A stretch of DNA of 64,000 nt from JAKAGE01 sp964416665 (GCA_964416665.1 CAYQFA010000001.1:51052-115051); one strand, 5' to 3'. Numbered from the stretch's first letter, positions 15,667 to 23,984 are shown. Translations and numbers: made by a program. Notes: a model not told the origin generated them from the sequence alone.

Positions 15667-16593
15667 TCAGACTTTAATCGTCTCAAGCGTTTTCCGGATA
15701 CCTTCCCTCAATTTTATCGTCGGCGTCCACCCAAGAACTTTTTTCGCCTTGCCTGCCTTGATGGATATCTGATAGACCTCTCCTTTTCGATACGCCGCAA
15801 AGACGGGTTTTTCGGGATAGCCGGTGCTTGCGGCAATCTCATCGAATATCATCCTATCGGTGACCGTCTTGCCCCAGCCGAGGTTGACGATATCATTACG
15901 GCCCTTCTTGAGCGCAAGGACGTTCGCGTGCACCACATCGTGGACGAAGGTGTAATCGCGTGCTTTCGTACCATCGCCAAAAATGGTGGGCCGTTTTCCG
16001 GATTTCATGAGGCCGCCAAAGATGGCGACCACGCCGGCCTCGCCTTTCGGATTTTGGCGTGGGCCATAGACGTTCGGATAACGGAAAATGAGGTAGGTAA
16101 AGCCGTACTGGCGGGCGTAGAAGGTGATCACTTCCTCGCCGAGCAGTTTGGAAAGTCCATAGGGGGAAAGCGGGGCTGCGGTGGTGGATTCGTCGGCGGG
16201 GATCTTTTTGGGTTCGCCATAGATCGCGCCGCCCGTGGAAGAGAATATGAATTTCCTGTTCTTTCCCTTCCCGTGATGTCCGAATGCGAGCAGTACGTTC
16301 GTTGTACCGAGCACATTCACCTGGAGGGTCGGTATGGGGTCGCGCAGCGATTTGACCACTTCCGCGATTGCCGCATGGTGGTTCACGACCTCAGGCCTTT
16401 CCTTTTTGAATATCCTTTCCATCGCCGCCGCATCGCGGATATCGGCTTTGTAGAACGTCGCTTTCGGGTTGACGTTCTTTCTGAACCCGGTGGAAAGGTC
16501 GTCAATGACCGCCACGCGATGACCGGCTTTTATATAAGCGTCAACGATGTGCGACGCGATGAACCCCGCTCCGCCCGTAACGATGATTTTCAT
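15667..16593 (-). CDS. NAD-dependent sugar epimerase (UDP-glucose 4-epimerase-like)
   Basis: 308 residues. IIVTGGAGFIASHIVDAYI is the NAD-binding loop, FSSTGGAIYGEP contains the catalytic Ser, and SPYGLSKLLGEE holds an intact YxxxK. The C-terminal VLGWTPTIKLREGI is standard for GalE-like extended SDRs. It probably interconverts UDP-hexoses or UDP-HexNAc for glycan synthesis. Cytoplasmic. The start is 9 nt from a TATAAT on the minus strand, with no Shine-Dalgarno. Confidence 0.85.
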   Translation of the reverse strand: MKIIVTGGAGFIASHIVDAYIKAGHRVAVIDDLSTGFRKNVNPKATFYKADIRDAAAMERIFKKERPEVVNHHAAIAEVVKSLRDPIPTLQVNVLGTTNVLLAFGHHGKGKNRKFIFSSTGGAIYGEPKKIPADESTTAAPLSPYGLSKLLGEEVITFYARQYGFTYLIFRYPNVYGPRQNPKGEAGVVAIFGGLMKSGKRPTIFGDGTKARDYTFVHDVVHANVLALKKGRNDIVNLGWGKTVTDRMIFDEIAASTGYPEKPVFAAYRKGEVYQISIKAGKAKKVLGWTPTIKLREGIRKTLETIKV

Positions 16594-16602
16594 AGTGCCT
16601 TT

Positions 16603-16608
16603 ATTATA
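16603..16608 (-). promoter_or_regulatory. -10 element (TATAAT) close to start codon
   Basis: TATAAT on the minus strand, with 9 nt between it and ATG 16593. Confidence 0.5.
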
Positions 16609-16625
16609 GCAAAAAGCCGGATCAT

Positions 16626-16659
16626 GTGAATCCAGAGCCTCCTGCTACTCTGGATTCAC
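16626..16659. repeat. 12-bp inverted repeat capturing the 3' end of the sugar transferase gene
   Basis: Arms 16626-16637 and 16648-16659 pair perfectly over 12 bp around a 10-nt loop. The right arm is the last four codons of the gene at 16645-17982 and the stop codon begins the loop, so the coding 3' end is copied in inverted orientation just past the stop. It may act as a 3'-end stem for the minus-strand transcript. Confidence 0.6.
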
Positions 16660-17982
16660 AAAGAGCGACTTGATCGTCTTGAGAATGATGGCCCAATCCA
16701 AAATCGGCGAGCGGTTCTTGAGGTAGTAGATATCGTATTGCAGTTTTTCCACGACGTCGGCATCGGTGAGATCGGCGCGATGATGGATCTGCGCCCACCC
16801 CGTGATCCCGGGCTTGATAAAGAGCCGCGCTTCATAATAGGGGATCCGCTCCTCGAGCTTTGCCACGAACTCAGGCCGTTCCGGTCGTGGGCCGACAAAA
16901 GAAAGGTCACCGCGGATGATATTCCAAAGCTGTGGTAATTCGTCGAGGTGGGATTTGCGGAGGAACCCGCCGATGGGCGTCGTGCGTCGATCGTTCTTTG
17001 CCGCCCATTGCGCACCGTCCTTTTCCGCGTCCACGCGCATGGTGCGGAATTTATAGAACATGAACTCTTTCCCTTTCTCGCCGACGCGGACCTGTTTGTA
17101 AATGATGGGGCCGCGCGAGGTGAGCCTTACGAGCAGGGCGATGATGATCTCGATAGGGATGAGAACGATGCCAAGCACGAGCGCCTCGATCAGCTCTGAT
17201 GCCCTTTTAAGGGGATCATAAAAACGCGTGTCTCTGGCTATGTTCTCCAGGAACCAGGTCTCTTTGATCTCGGTAAGCGGGACCTTTCGCATGATAAGTT
17301 CATAGAGGCTTGTCATATCGGTTACGAGGACGCCGCCGCCAAAGAGCTCGTAAAGCACGGCGACCAGTTTCGGCTCCTGCTTGAGATGGCTGGAAATGAC
17401 GATGAGATTGATATGCTCACGCCGCGCGATCGTTTTTATTTCCTCCGGCGTCGCGTACGCGGTCTTCTCTTCCACGTCTGCTTTGATGGCGTAGCCAAGC
17501 TGGGGATTCTCGGTGATGGTCTTTTTTATTTCTGCCGCGATCGTCCCGTCGCCGATGATGAGGGTTCGGTTGGGCGCTTCGCCGAACGCCATGGCGCGGT
17601 TCAAGGATCGGCGCCAAAATATTTCAATGATCGTAAAAATGACGGCGAACAGCAGGAGGTTGGTCTTTGGCGCGATGCCGAACGCGGGAATGAGGTAGAA
17701 GAGTGATATCGCGAGGGCGGTATTCACTCCGATGCACAAGAAGAGCGTTTTGATGAAGTCCAGATTATTGCGAAGGCGACGCAGATCATAGAGTCCTGCG
17801 ATATAGAAAACGGCGATCCATAGGACGAAGATGGCGGTAAAGGGGAGCGCGTGCGCATCGCGGAATTGTGCGTAAAATCCGGAACCGTATCTGATGATAA
17901 GCGTGAGGAAGAGCGCCGCATAGAGTGCGACGGCGTCTGCAATGACGAACAAAAAAGCCTTTAATTTATGGACGGCATCCAT
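16645..17982 (-). CDS. Undecaprenyl-phosphate sugar phosphotransferase (bacterial sugar transferase)
   Basis: 445 residues. N-terminal membrane segments (about 15-110), a CoA-binding-like middle domain (LIIGDGTIAAEIK), a further membrane hairpin near residue 285, and the catalytic C-terminal domain with YKQVRVGEKGKEFMFYKFRT and SHLDELPQLWNIIRGDLSF plus VGPRP. This is the WbaP/WcaJ family, which loads the first sugar-phosphate on undecaprenyl phosphate and so starts repeat-unit synthesis. It is the initiating enzyme for the locus. Which sugar is transferred is not determinable here. Confidence 0.9.
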   Translation of the reverse strand: MDAVHKLKAFLFVIADAVALYAALFLTLIIRYGSGFYAQFRDAHALPFTAIFVLWIAVFYIAGLYDLRRLRNNLDFIKTLFLCIGVNTALAISLFYLIPAFGIAPKTNLLLFAVIFTIIEIFWRRSLNRAMAFGEAPNRTLIIGDGTIAAEIKKTITENPQLGYAIKADVEEKTAYATPEEIKTIARREHINLIVISSHLKQEPKLVAVLYELFGGGVLVTDMTSLYELIMRKVPLTEIKETWFLENIARDTRFYDPLKRASELIEALVLGIVLIPIEIIIALLVRLTSRGPIIYKQVRVGEKGKEFMFYKFRTMRVDAEKDGAQWAAKNDRRTTPIGGFLRKSHLDELPQLWNIIRGDLSFVGPRPERPEFVAKLEERIPYYEARLFIKPGITGWAQIHHRADLTDADVVEKLQYDIYYLKNRSPILDWAIILKTIKSLFVNPE

Positions 17983-17994
17983 GGCATCCTTGTT

Positions 17995-18873
17995 TTACCA
18001 CGTTTTGACGAAATAGGCGATGGTCGCGGCGAGCAGGAAAAAACAAACAAGGGCGCCTGCCGCGATGGCGAATTCCCTGGTTTTGCTCTCCGGTTTGCAG
18101 ATGCCGCTCTGGCCATCCGCGAAGCGCACTTCCGTTGACACCGTGGTGAACGGCCGGTTGAAGAGCGTGATCCAAAAATAATTGAGCGTATAACGTACCC
18201 CCATGGTAAAAACACCCTCCTTCGCGATCCTTCGCCCCGACGAGCGCAGGGAAAACCGGAATGAGAAGACCACCTTTCCGATCTTATTGAGCCGCTTTGC
18301 AAGATCGGCATCATCGCCGTAAAACTTGAGATCGACGTTGTGTCCGCCGATTTTGCGCAGGGCCGATGAGCGCACCACCGCACCGCCGCCTTGGATCGCT
18401 GATGTGGTATGGAGGATGAACCGGTTTGTGAAGTAAACCAGCCAGGAGAGACAATCAAAGGTTCTTGTGAGGATGCGCATCGCGACGGGTAGGTCATAAA
18501 AAACGAACGGACCGCTCACGCAGACCAGTTTCGGGTCGAGTGCAAATTCCCCCTCGACTCGCGCGATCCAGTCGGGGACGACTTCGGTATCGGAGTCGAG
18601 AAAAGCGACGAGGTCGCCATGCGAAGCCTCGAAACCGGTCTCCCGCGCGCGATTTGCGCCGCGCCGCGGCTCGCGGAGGAGCGTTACGTGATGGTATCTT
18701 CCGACGACTGCCGCGGTGCCGTCCGTAGAGTTGTTGTCCACTACGATGACCTCGTAGTTGGCATCCTTGCCTATCGCATAATCCGGTCCGCCGATTGCGG
18801 CAGTGATCATATCAAGACAATGAGCGATATAATGCTCTTCGTTGTACGCGGGGATGATAAAGCTGAGTTTCAT
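17995..18873 (-). CDS. Glycosyltransferase family 2 protein with C-terminal membrane segment
   Basis: 292 residues. LSFIIPAYNEEHYI, VIVVDNNSTDGT, VAFLDSDTEV (DxD) and GGGAVVRSSALRKIGG are GT2 features. A hydrophobic stretch (FAIAAGALVCFFLLAATIAY) at the C-terminus anchors it in the membrane. ATG 18873 was chosen because it overlaps the stop of the upstream gene (ATGA). An in-frame ATG at 18888 is possible. Operon with the sugar transferase downstream. Confidence 0.82.
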   Translation of the reverse strand: MKLSFIIPAYNEEHYIAHCLDMITAAIGGPDYAIGKDANYEVIVVDNNSTDGTAAVVGRYHHVTLLREPRRGANRARETGFEASHGDLVAFLDSDTEVVPDWIARVEGEFALDPKLVCVSGPFVFYDLPVAMRILTRTFDCLSWLVYFTNRFILHTTSAIQGGGAVVRSSALRKIGGHNVDLKFYGDDADLAKRLNKIGKVVFSFRFSLRSSGRRIAKEGVFTMGVRYTLNYFWITLFNRPFTTVSTEVRFADGQSGICKPESKTREFAIAAGALVCFFLLAATIAYFVKTW

Positions 18874-19589
18874 CGTATTTGTTTCCATTCACTGCTGTAC
18901 GACCGGTGAAAGTGTTTTACGTAAAAATTATTCAGGAACCATTGGAGCCAGAGCCGGGGCCAGCCGATCTGGTGGGCGCGACGGCCGGTATGGTATACCG
19001 TGAGCCGCCATTCCATCAGCGTCCTCCCGATGGTCGCAAGCCGCACGAACATATCCTCATCTTCCGCCGCCGCGAGATTTTCCTGGAAGCCGTGCAGTTT
19101 TTCGAATGCGTCGCGTCGGATCATTTCGATCTCGCCGGAAGCGCTTCCCACGTGGCGCGTATTGTTCCGCCGTCGATGACGGAGGTTCGTAAGGCCGAAC
19201 ACAATATTATCGAGCCACGTCGCGTCTTCGGGGAAGACATTGAGTTGCGTGGTGACGCCGACAAGATTTGGGTCGGCAGCAAAGTCATCGACGACGATCT
19301 TGAAAAAATGGTTGGGATCGGGAACGAATACGTCGGCATCGATGAAGATGAGAAAATCTCCCCGCGCCGCCGCCGCGCCCTGATTCCGATTCCAGCCGAT
19401 CGTATGGTGCCTTTTGGTGATGATCACTCTCGCGTAGGCGCGGGCGATCTCGGCGGTCCGGTCGTCGCTTTCACTATCGGCGACGATAAGTTCGTAGGGG
19501 TATGCCGTGAGATTGTCGTGGATCTGCTTGAGTGTTTTCTCGATGGCGAGCTCTTCGTTCAGCGTGGGGACAACAATGGAGAGTAGCAT
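18870..19589 (-). CDS. Glycosyltransferase family 2 protein
   Basis: 239 residues from ATG 19589, 7 nt after the DedA stop; ATG 19610 is an alternative. LLSIVVPTLNEELAIEKTL, LIVADSESDDRT, FLIFIDADVFVPD (DxD) and SGEIEMIRRDAFEKLHGF identify a GT2 enzyme of the polyprenyl-phosphate or rhamnosyl type. Its stop overlaps the next start, so it is cotranslated with the GT2 gene at 17995. Confidence 0.82.
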   Translation of the reverse strand: MLLSIVVPTLNEELAIEKTLKQIHDNLTAYPYELIVADSESDDRTAEIARAYARVIITKRHHTIGWNRNQGAAAARGDFLIFIDADVFVPDPNHFFKIVVDDFAADPNLVGVTTQLNVFPEDATWLDNIVFGLTNLRHRRRNNTRHVGSASGEIEMIRRDAFEKLHGFQENLAAAEDEDMFVRLATIGRTLMEWRLTVYHTGRRAHQIGWPRLWLQWFLNNFYVKHFHRSYSSEWKQIR

Positions 19590-19596
19590 GGTATTC

Positions 19597-20190
19597 CTAG
19601 AGTTTAGCATTAAATCGGGTGCGCATAAACTTCCCAAAGCCGAAAAGGCCGAACGCGGCAACGACGATAAGGGAGATAACAAATGCCCATCGCAGGCTTT
19701 TGTCCACCCAGGTGTAGAAATTGCCGAGGAAGAAACCGGCGGCGAGCAGTATTCCCGTCCAGATGAACTGGCCGAATAGGTTTATGGTGAAATACTTTTT
19801 GAACGGGACTTTCGCCATACCGGCGGCGACGAGCGTCGCGAGCGCGAAGCCGAGTCCCATGGTGATTTTTGAGATAAAAAGGATCTTTATCTGGTGGTCC
19901 TTAAAAAACCCTTCGGCACGTTCGACGTTCCCTTCGGTAAGATTGACGAAGCGTCCATACTTTTCGATGAGCGGCCGTCCGCCGTTCCGTCCGACGAAAT
20001 ACCAGAAAACGTCTCCCGTGAGGTCGCCGGCCATCAGAATGAGATAGATCGGCCAAAAACTGAAAAAGCCGATCCGGATCAGGAAGCCGGAAAGCAGCAT
20101 CACAAGCGGCCCTTCGACGATGGCAAGCGGAAAGGCGATCGGGTAGCGGAACGTGAGCAGCCAGGACACCAGTGGGATGTTCAGAAACAT
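19597..20190 (-). CDS. DedA family membrane protein
   Basis: 197 residues with four to five hydrophobic segments. DedA/SNARE-associated features: IVEGPLVMLLSGFLI near residue 25, AGDLTGDVFWYFVGRNGG in the middle, and SKITMGLGFALATLVAAGMA. DedA proteins are thought to flip or recycle undecaprenyl phosphate and phospholipids, which fits a position in front of glycan-assembly genes. Start 7 nt downstream of a minus-strand TATAAT, without Shine-Dalgarno. Confidence 0.82.
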   Translation of the reverse strand: MFLNIPLVSWLLTFRYPIAFPLAIVEGPLVMLLSGFLIRIGFFSFWPIYLILMAGDLTGDVFWYFVGRNGGRPLIEKYGRFVNLTEGNVERAEGFFKDHQIKILFISKITMGLGFALATLVAAGMAKVPFKKYFTINLFGQFIWTGILLAAGFFLGNFYTWVDKSLRWAFVISLIVVAAFGLFGFGKFMRTRFNAKL

Positions 20191-20197
20191 GGGATAG

Positions 20198-20203
20198 ATT
20201 ATA
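20198..20203 (-). promoter_or_regulatory. -10 element (TATAAT), leaderless arrangement
   Basis: Minus-strand TATAAT with 7 nt to ATG 20190 of the DedA gene. Confidence 0.5.
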
Positions 20204-20277
20204 GTATAACCGATTTCGGGGACGATAGGGCTTGCGACCGCACTCTATCGCTTCTTGAATAAAATCCGCTCGCGCGA

Positions 20278-20283
20278 TAAAAT
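20278..20283 (+). promoter_or_regulatory. -10 element (TAAAAT), leaderless arrangement
   Basis: TAAAAT with 7 nt to ATG 20291 of the DsbA-like gene. Confidence 0.45.
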
Positions 20284-20290
20284 TATTGCT

Positions 20291-21127
20291 ATGGAAGAAC
20301 AAAAACAAGAAAATGGTGCGGAGGAAATGGAGATCGTGGTGCGTGATGGGAAAAAGAGGGACATCATCCTTCCTGTGAGCATCATCGTTGCCGCCATCAT
20401 GATCGGCGGTGCCATTATCTTTATGACCCTTTATAAGGGCGGTTCTGCCCCCGGGGGGATGGCGAACAATCCCGCCGCCGCTGGTGGCGGTAATATTGCC
20501 GTTGCCACCAATACGGTTCCGTCATCGGCCTCGACGAGCGCGATCCTTGCCCTTGGCCCGCGCGATGCCGTTCTGGGCAATAAGAATGCGCCGGTGACGG
20601 TCATCGAATATGGCGATTATCAATGTCCGTTTTGCGCGCAGTATTTTCAGAATGTCCAGCCGACGATTTCTCAGCAGTATATTGATACCGGGAAAGTGAA
20701 AATGGTATTCAGAAACTTCGCATTTCTCGGCCCCGAATCGATAGCTGCCGCCGAGGCCGCAGAGTGCGCGGAAGACCAGAACCAGCTTTGGCCCTATCAT
20801 GACGCGCTCTACAGCGCGAAACTCGCGGACGATAATAAGGGTGGTACCGAAGATGACGGTGTGCTCAATCGGACCTTGTTCTTAGGCATCGCAAAGCAGC
20901 TCAATTTGAACATGGGGGATTTCACAAGCTGTCTTGATACTAATAAATACGCATCTTTGGTGGCCCAAGAAAAAGCCGACGGCGCGGTGCTTATTACGAC
21001 GCTTGGTATTGCATCTACTCCCGCGACGCTGGTGAATGGCGTGTTGGTGACCGACAGCACCGGTAACAGCGTTGGCGCCGATCCGACCTTGGTTTTGACC
21101 GCGATCGCAAACGCCGTTGCAAAATAA
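20291..21127 (+). CDS. DsbA-like thiol oxidoreductase, membrane-anchored
   Basis: 278 residues. A single N-terminal membrane segment (about residues 32-54, DIILPVSIIVAAIMIGGAII) is followed by an Ala/Gly/Ser-rich linker and a thioredoxin-fold domain with active site C112-P-F-C115 inside IEYGDYQCPFCAQY, the pattern of DsbA/Thioredoxin_4 proteins. A cis-Pro region (STPATLVNG) lies near the C-terminus. It should form or shuffle disulfides in exported proteins such as pilins and S-layer-associated proteins. It starts a redox cluster with SPW, glutaredoxin-like and TrxB-like genes. Start 7 nt after TAAAAT; the longer frame to 20255 is not needed. Confidence 0.88.
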   Translation: MEEQKQENGAEEMEIVVRDGKKRDIILPVSIIVAAIMIGGAIIFMTLYKGGSAPGGMANNPAAAGGGNIAVATNTVPSSASTSAILALGPRDAVLGNKNAPVTVIEYGDYQCPFCAQYFQNVQPTISQQYIDTGKVKMVFRNFAFLGPESIAAAEAAECAEDQNQLWPYHDALYSAKLADDNKGGTEDDGVLNRTLFLGIAKQLNLNMGDFTSCLDTNKYASLVAQEKADGAVLITTLGIASTPATLVNGVLVTDSTGNSVGADPTLVLTAIANAVAK

Positions 21128-21139
21128 ACTTGGATTGAC

Positions 21140-21163
21140 TTCGATTATTTCGGCCTCTACAAT
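21140..21163 (+). promoter_or_regulatory. Promoter TTGACT-17-TACAAT overlapping the SPW start
   Basis: TTGACT near 21135-21140, 17 nt, then TACAAT at 21158-21163. The -10 overlaps ATG 21162, so transcription would begin near 21170, at the in-frame GTG 21171. Confidence 0.5.
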
Positions 21164-21398
21164 GGAGAGAGTGAAAGAGCACTGGATCGAACTTATGGTC
21201 GGAGCATTTGTTCTTGTGTCCCCGTGGTTCCTTGGTTTCTCGGATATTACGCTTGCGCGGTGGGGTAATGTGATATGCGGCCTCATCCTCATCCTTGTGA
21301 ATATCTGGGCGATATGCGGGGATTCTCCGGTTCCTACTCTCACGGAAAACGTTCGTACGAAAAAATTAAAGAACAGCAAAAGCCGGGAAACCAATTAA
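21162..21398 (+). CDS. SPW repeat small membrane protein
   Basis: 78 residues from ATG 21162 (or 75 from GTG 21171, which fits the promoter better). It has the SPW signature VLVSPWFLGFS with two hydrophobic segments (ELMVGAFVLVSPWFLGF and VICGLILILVNIWAIC) and a basic C-terminal tail. SPW proteins are small membrane proteins of unknown function. Position between DsbA-like and glutaredoxin-like genes suggests cotranscription but not a role. Confidence 0.65.
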   Translation: MERVKEHWIELMVGAFVLVSPWFLGFSDITLARWGNVICGLILILVNIWAICGDSPVPTLTENVRTKKLKNSKSRETN

Positions 21399-21417
21399 TA
21401 CATTTTTTACAATCACT

Positions 21418-21654
21418 ATGGCAAAAGTAACCATTTACAGCACTCCGGTCTGTGTCTACTGCAAGATGACGAAGGAATTTTTCGCGAAGAACAATATCAA
21501 GTACGACGAATTCAATGTGGCATCGGATCTGAAGGCCCGGGAGGAAATGGTGGGCAAGTCCCATCAACTTGGCGTTCCCGTCATTGATATTGATGGTACG
21601 ATCATCGTTGGGTTTGATCAAAAGAAGCTCGAGGCGGCGCTTGGCCTGAAATAG
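21418..21654 (+). CDS. Glutaredoxin/NrdH-like redoxin
   Basis: 78 residues. VTIYSTPVCVYCKMTKEFF carries the C12-V-Y-C15 active site. The cis-Pro GVPVIDIDG and GFDQKKLEAAL at the C-terminus match glutaredoxin-like proteins. The following gene encodes a TrxB-like flavoprotein, so this may be its electron acceptor (a NrdH/thioredoxin substitute), reducing ribonucleotide reductase or other dithiols. A TACAAT lies 4 nt before the start. Confidence 0.85.
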   Translation: MAKVTIYSTPVCVYCKMTKEFFAKNNIKYDEFNVASDLKAREEMVGKSHQLGVPVIDIDGTIIVGFDQKKLEAALGLK

Positions 21655-21677
21655 CGACCAATTAAAATTTCATCAAT

Positions 21678-22598
21678 ATGATGTACGACGTCATTATCAT
21701 CGGTGGCGGTCCCGGCGGCATCGCTGCCGGGGTTTACGCTGCGCGAAAAAAGATGAAGACGCTCTTGATCACCGACAGTTTCGGCGGACAGTCGCTGACG
21801 TCCGCGGGGATCGAGAATTGGATCGGCATAAAATCGATCTCGGGCTACGACCTCGCGAAGATGCTTGAGGAACATTTGCGTGCGCAGCAGGGTATCGAGA
21901 TCGTTGATAACGACCTTGTGAGCGGCGTCACAAAAAAGGATGGCGGTTTTGATGTTGTTACAAAGGGTGGTAAAACGTTCGAGACGAAATACATCCTTAT
22001 GGCTTCGGGGAGCAGGAGAAAAAAGCTCGGTATTCCCGGCGAAGCGGAATTTGACGGCAAGGGCGTGGTGTATTGCTCGACGTGCGACGCGCCGATCTTC
22101 GGCGGTAAGACCGTGGTGGTCGTAGGCGGTGGAAATTCTGCGCTCGAATCGGTCGTCGATCTTCTGCCCTATGCGTCAAAGATCTATTTGATGGTTCGCA
22201 GTGACGTCATGCGGGGTGATCCTGTCACGCAGGAAAAATTGAAGAGTCATCCGCAGGTGGAGATTCTTTTCAATGCGGCGCCGCAGGAAGTAATTGGAAA
22301 AGATTTTGTGACCGGTTTGCGCTACAAAGACGCGAAGACCGGCGAGCAAAAGGAATTGGCGCTCGACGGCGTCTTTGTCGAGATCGGTCTCGTGCCGAAT
22401 TCCGATTTTGTAAAAGACCTCGTGACGCTGAACGAATTTGGCCATGTGATCGTCGATCACAAAACACAGCAGACGTCCTGCCCCGGCATCTGGGCCGCAG
22501 GCGACGTAAGCGACGTGCTCTACGACCAGAATAATATCTCCGTAGGCGACTCTATCAAGGCAGTGTTGAATATCTACGACAGGGTGAAGAAGGATTAG
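21678..22598 (+). CDS. trxB: Thioredoxin reductase-like NAD(P)H flavoprotein
   Basis: 306 residues. The FAD-binding YDVIIIGGGPGGIAAGVYA comes first, the redox pair C133-S-T-C136 sits inside VYCSTCDAP, the NAD(P)H-binding VVVVGGGNSALES follows, and GIWAAGDVSD is the C-terminal FAD contact. The CSTCDAP context resembles the AhpF/alkyl hydroperoxide reductase branch as well as TrxB. It passes electrons from NAD(P)H to the adjacent redoxin. The last codons and stop form the left arm of a 43-bp inverted repeat. TAAAAT lies 9 nt before the start. Confidence 0.86.
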   Translation: MMYDVIIIGGGPGGIAAGVYAARKKMKTLLITDSFGGQSLTSAGIENWIGIKSISGYDLAKMLEEHLRAQQGIEIVDNDLVSGVTKKDGGFDVVTKGGKTFETKYILMASGSRRKKLGIPGEAEFDGKGVVYCSTCDAPIFGGKTVVVVGGGNSALESVVDLLPYASKIYLMVRSDVMRGDPVTQEKLKSHPQVEILFNAAPQEVIGKDFVTGLRYKDAKTGEQKELALDGVFVEIGLVPNSDFVKDLVTLNEFGHVIVDHKTQQTSCPGIWAAGDVSDVLYDQNNISVGDSIKAVLNIYDRVKKD

Positions 22599-22726
22599 GA
22601 ACGCAAGGTACTCTTTGTTTTGGAGGTCGCGTCGTTTTCTGCTGAAAACGCGCTACGCCTCGGCGCCTACGCGCCTCCGGCATACCTCCAAAACAAAGAG
22701 TACCTTGCGTTCCTAATCCTTCTTCA
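22585..22726. repeat. 43-bp perfect inverted repeat duplicating the trxB 3' end
   Basis: Arms 22585-22627 and 22684-22726 are perfect reverse complements (43 bp). The left arm contains the last trxB codons and stop, so the gene end is present twice in opposite orientation. The 56-nt loop includes a smaller hairpin (CGTTTTC-TGCT-GAAAACG) and a GC-rich part. No U-tract follows. Confidence 0.85.
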
Positions 22727-22764
22727 GTTAGCCAGAATCAAGATTAATCCCCAGAGGGAAAGCC

Positions 22765-22839
22765 AAATAGCAAGGGTACGCACTTTTGCGGCCTGCTGCG
22801 AAGACGCAACGGCCGCAAAAGCATGTGCCCTTGCTATTT
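22765..22839. repeat. Long hairpin with the conserved 17-nt loop (copy 1)
   Basis: Arms 22765-22793 and 22811-22839 (29 nt) pair except for a 6-nt central part that is mostly wobble-compatible. Loop 22794-22810 reads TGC-TGCG-AAGA-CGCA-AC and shares its framework with three other hairpins in the window. It lies between the trxB inverted repeat and the rpsO promoter. Confidence 0.8.
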
Positions 22840-22853
22840 AGCCCAACTTGATG

Positions 22854-22859
22854 TATCAT
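22854..22859 (+). promoter_or_regulatory. -10 element (TATCAT) of rpsO
   Basis: TATCAT with 8 nt to ATG 22868. Confidence 0.45.
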
Positions 22860-22867
22860 AATCCATA

Positions 22868-23134
22868 ATGCTTACTAAAAGAGTGAAATCCCGCATCGTC
22901 GGGGAACATAAAACGAGCGAAAAAGACACGGGTTCCGCCCAGGTTCAGGTTGCCATGCTTTCGCGTCAGGTTGGCGAACTCGCCACCCATCTCAAGAAAA
23001 ATCCGAAGGATAACCATTCTCGTCGCGGGTTGTTAAAGATGGTCTCCAAGCGCAGGAAACTTCTGTCGTATCTGAAGAAACACGAGCCAGCCTCGTATGA
23101 AAAGTTGATCAAGAAGCTTGAACTTAAAAAATAA
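22868..23134 (+). CDS. rpsO: Ribosomal protein uS15
   Basis: 88 residues, the standard S15 length. The conserved block DTGSAQVQVAMLSRQVGELATHLK and the HSRRGLLKMVSKRRKLLSYLK segment are diagnostic. It binds 16S rRNA in the platform of the 30S subunit. No Shine-Dalgarno; the start is 8 nt from TATCAT. Its stop overlaps the next start (TAATG), and pnp lies after one intervening gene. This is a variant of the widespread rpsO-pnp pair. Confidence 0.95.
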   Translation: MLTKRVKSRIVGEHKTSEKDTGSAQVQVAMLSRQVGELATHLKKNPKDNHSRRGLLKMVSKRRKLLSYLKKHEPASYEKLIKKLELKK

Positions 23135-23805
23135 TGAAGCAAGGAACAAATTATTCCAACCAGCGAGTTGGGATTTTTGTTGATGTGTCGAATCTGTACC
23201 ACTCAGCAAAAAATCTTTATCAGGGGCGCGTGAATTACGCCGAGCTCATCAAGCATCTTGTGGGCGGGCGCCAGCTCATTCGCGCCGTGGCGTACGTGGT
23301 GCGGAGCGAGGGCGTGGAACCGCAACAGCCGCGCGGGCATATGCGCATGGCCGAGAAGGACCAGGCTGCGGCAGTCTCGATCGTTCCGGCATCCGCGAAC
23401 GCGAATGGATCGAATGGTACCGGCGACGGCGCGAACGGGGGTATGTCCTCCGAAGCGAGTTTCTTTGAAGCGCTCGAGAAAGCCGGACTTGAGCTTCGCA
23501 TGAAGGACCTTCAGATCTACGCGGGCGGGCTTAAGAAGGGCGATTGGGATGTCGGCCTCACTGTGGACGTCATCCGCATGATGCCGTTCCTCGATGTCAT
23601 TATTCTGGTCACTGGCGACGGCGATTACATTCCGCTGGTCAATTATGTGAAATGGGCAGGAGGGCGAGTGGTCGAGATCGCCTCGTTTCGAAGGAGCGCA
23701 TCGTCAAAACTGGTGGAGGCGGCGGACGAGTTCATAAACATAGAGGCTCTTCCGCGGGCGATCATGAAGTCGCGGTATGTCGCAAGGACGAAAAGGCCGC
23801 AGTAA
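23134..23805 (+). CDS. NYN-domain protein (LabA/DUF88 PIN-like), putative ribonuclease
   Basis: 223 residues. VGIFVDVSNLYHSAK gives the first acidic residue of the NYN/PIN fold, VGLTVDVIRMM the second, ILVTGDGDYIPLVNYV the third (TGDGD), and VVEIASFRRSASSKLVEAAD the C-terminal strand-helix. NYN domains are metal-dependent nucleases related to PIN. A Gly/Asn/Ser-rich insert (about residues 88-110, SANANGSNGTGDGANGG) separates two parts of the fold. It is translationally coupled to rpsO and sits upstream of pnp, so an RNA-processing role is inferred. Confidence 0.8.
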   Translation: MKQGTNYSNQRVGIFVDVSNLYHSAKNLYQGRVNYAELIKHLVGGRQLIRAVAYVVRSEGVEPQQPRGHMRMAEKDQAAAVSIVPASANANGSNGTGDGANGGMSSEASFFEALEKAGLELRMKDLQIYAGGLKKGDWDVGLTVDVIRMMPFLDVIILVTGDGDYIPLVNYVKWAGGRVVEIASFRRSASSKLVEAADEFINIEALPRAIMKSRYVARTKRPQ

Positions 23806-23874
23806 ACGTACAGCAAGTAGCAGTCGGTAAAAGATCAAAAATAAATTAACTAACCGAAGCGCGATAAAGGGGAT

Positions 23875-23948
23875 GTCATTCCGAGCTTTGCGCGAGATCC
23901 GTCAAAACGGCATGGGCCGCAGCGATCTTTCTCAAAGCTCAGGATGAC
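23875..23948. repeat. Imperfect palindrome starting GTCATTCCGAG and ending CTCAGGATGAC
   Basis: 23875-23890 pairs imperfectly with 23933-23948, and an inner AGATC/GATCT can extend it. The 178-nt gap between the NYN gene and pnp contains nothing else I could identify. The form resembles dispersed intergenic palindromes seen in many bacterial genomes. It has neither the long perfect arms nor the 17-nt loop of the other hairpins. Confidence 0.55.
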
Positions 23949-23984
23949 AAGACTCCCTCCGGTTCGCGGTTCAAAATTAAAAAT

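Noticed and set aside
22585..22726. Insertion-sequence or MITE ends
   Set aside because: No transposase, no target-site duplication seen, and the arm is the host gene's own 3' end.
22620..22841. A 73-residue open frame on the plus strand
   Set aside because: It runs entirely through two long inverted repeats, has no conserved pattern, and no start signal of the types used nearby.
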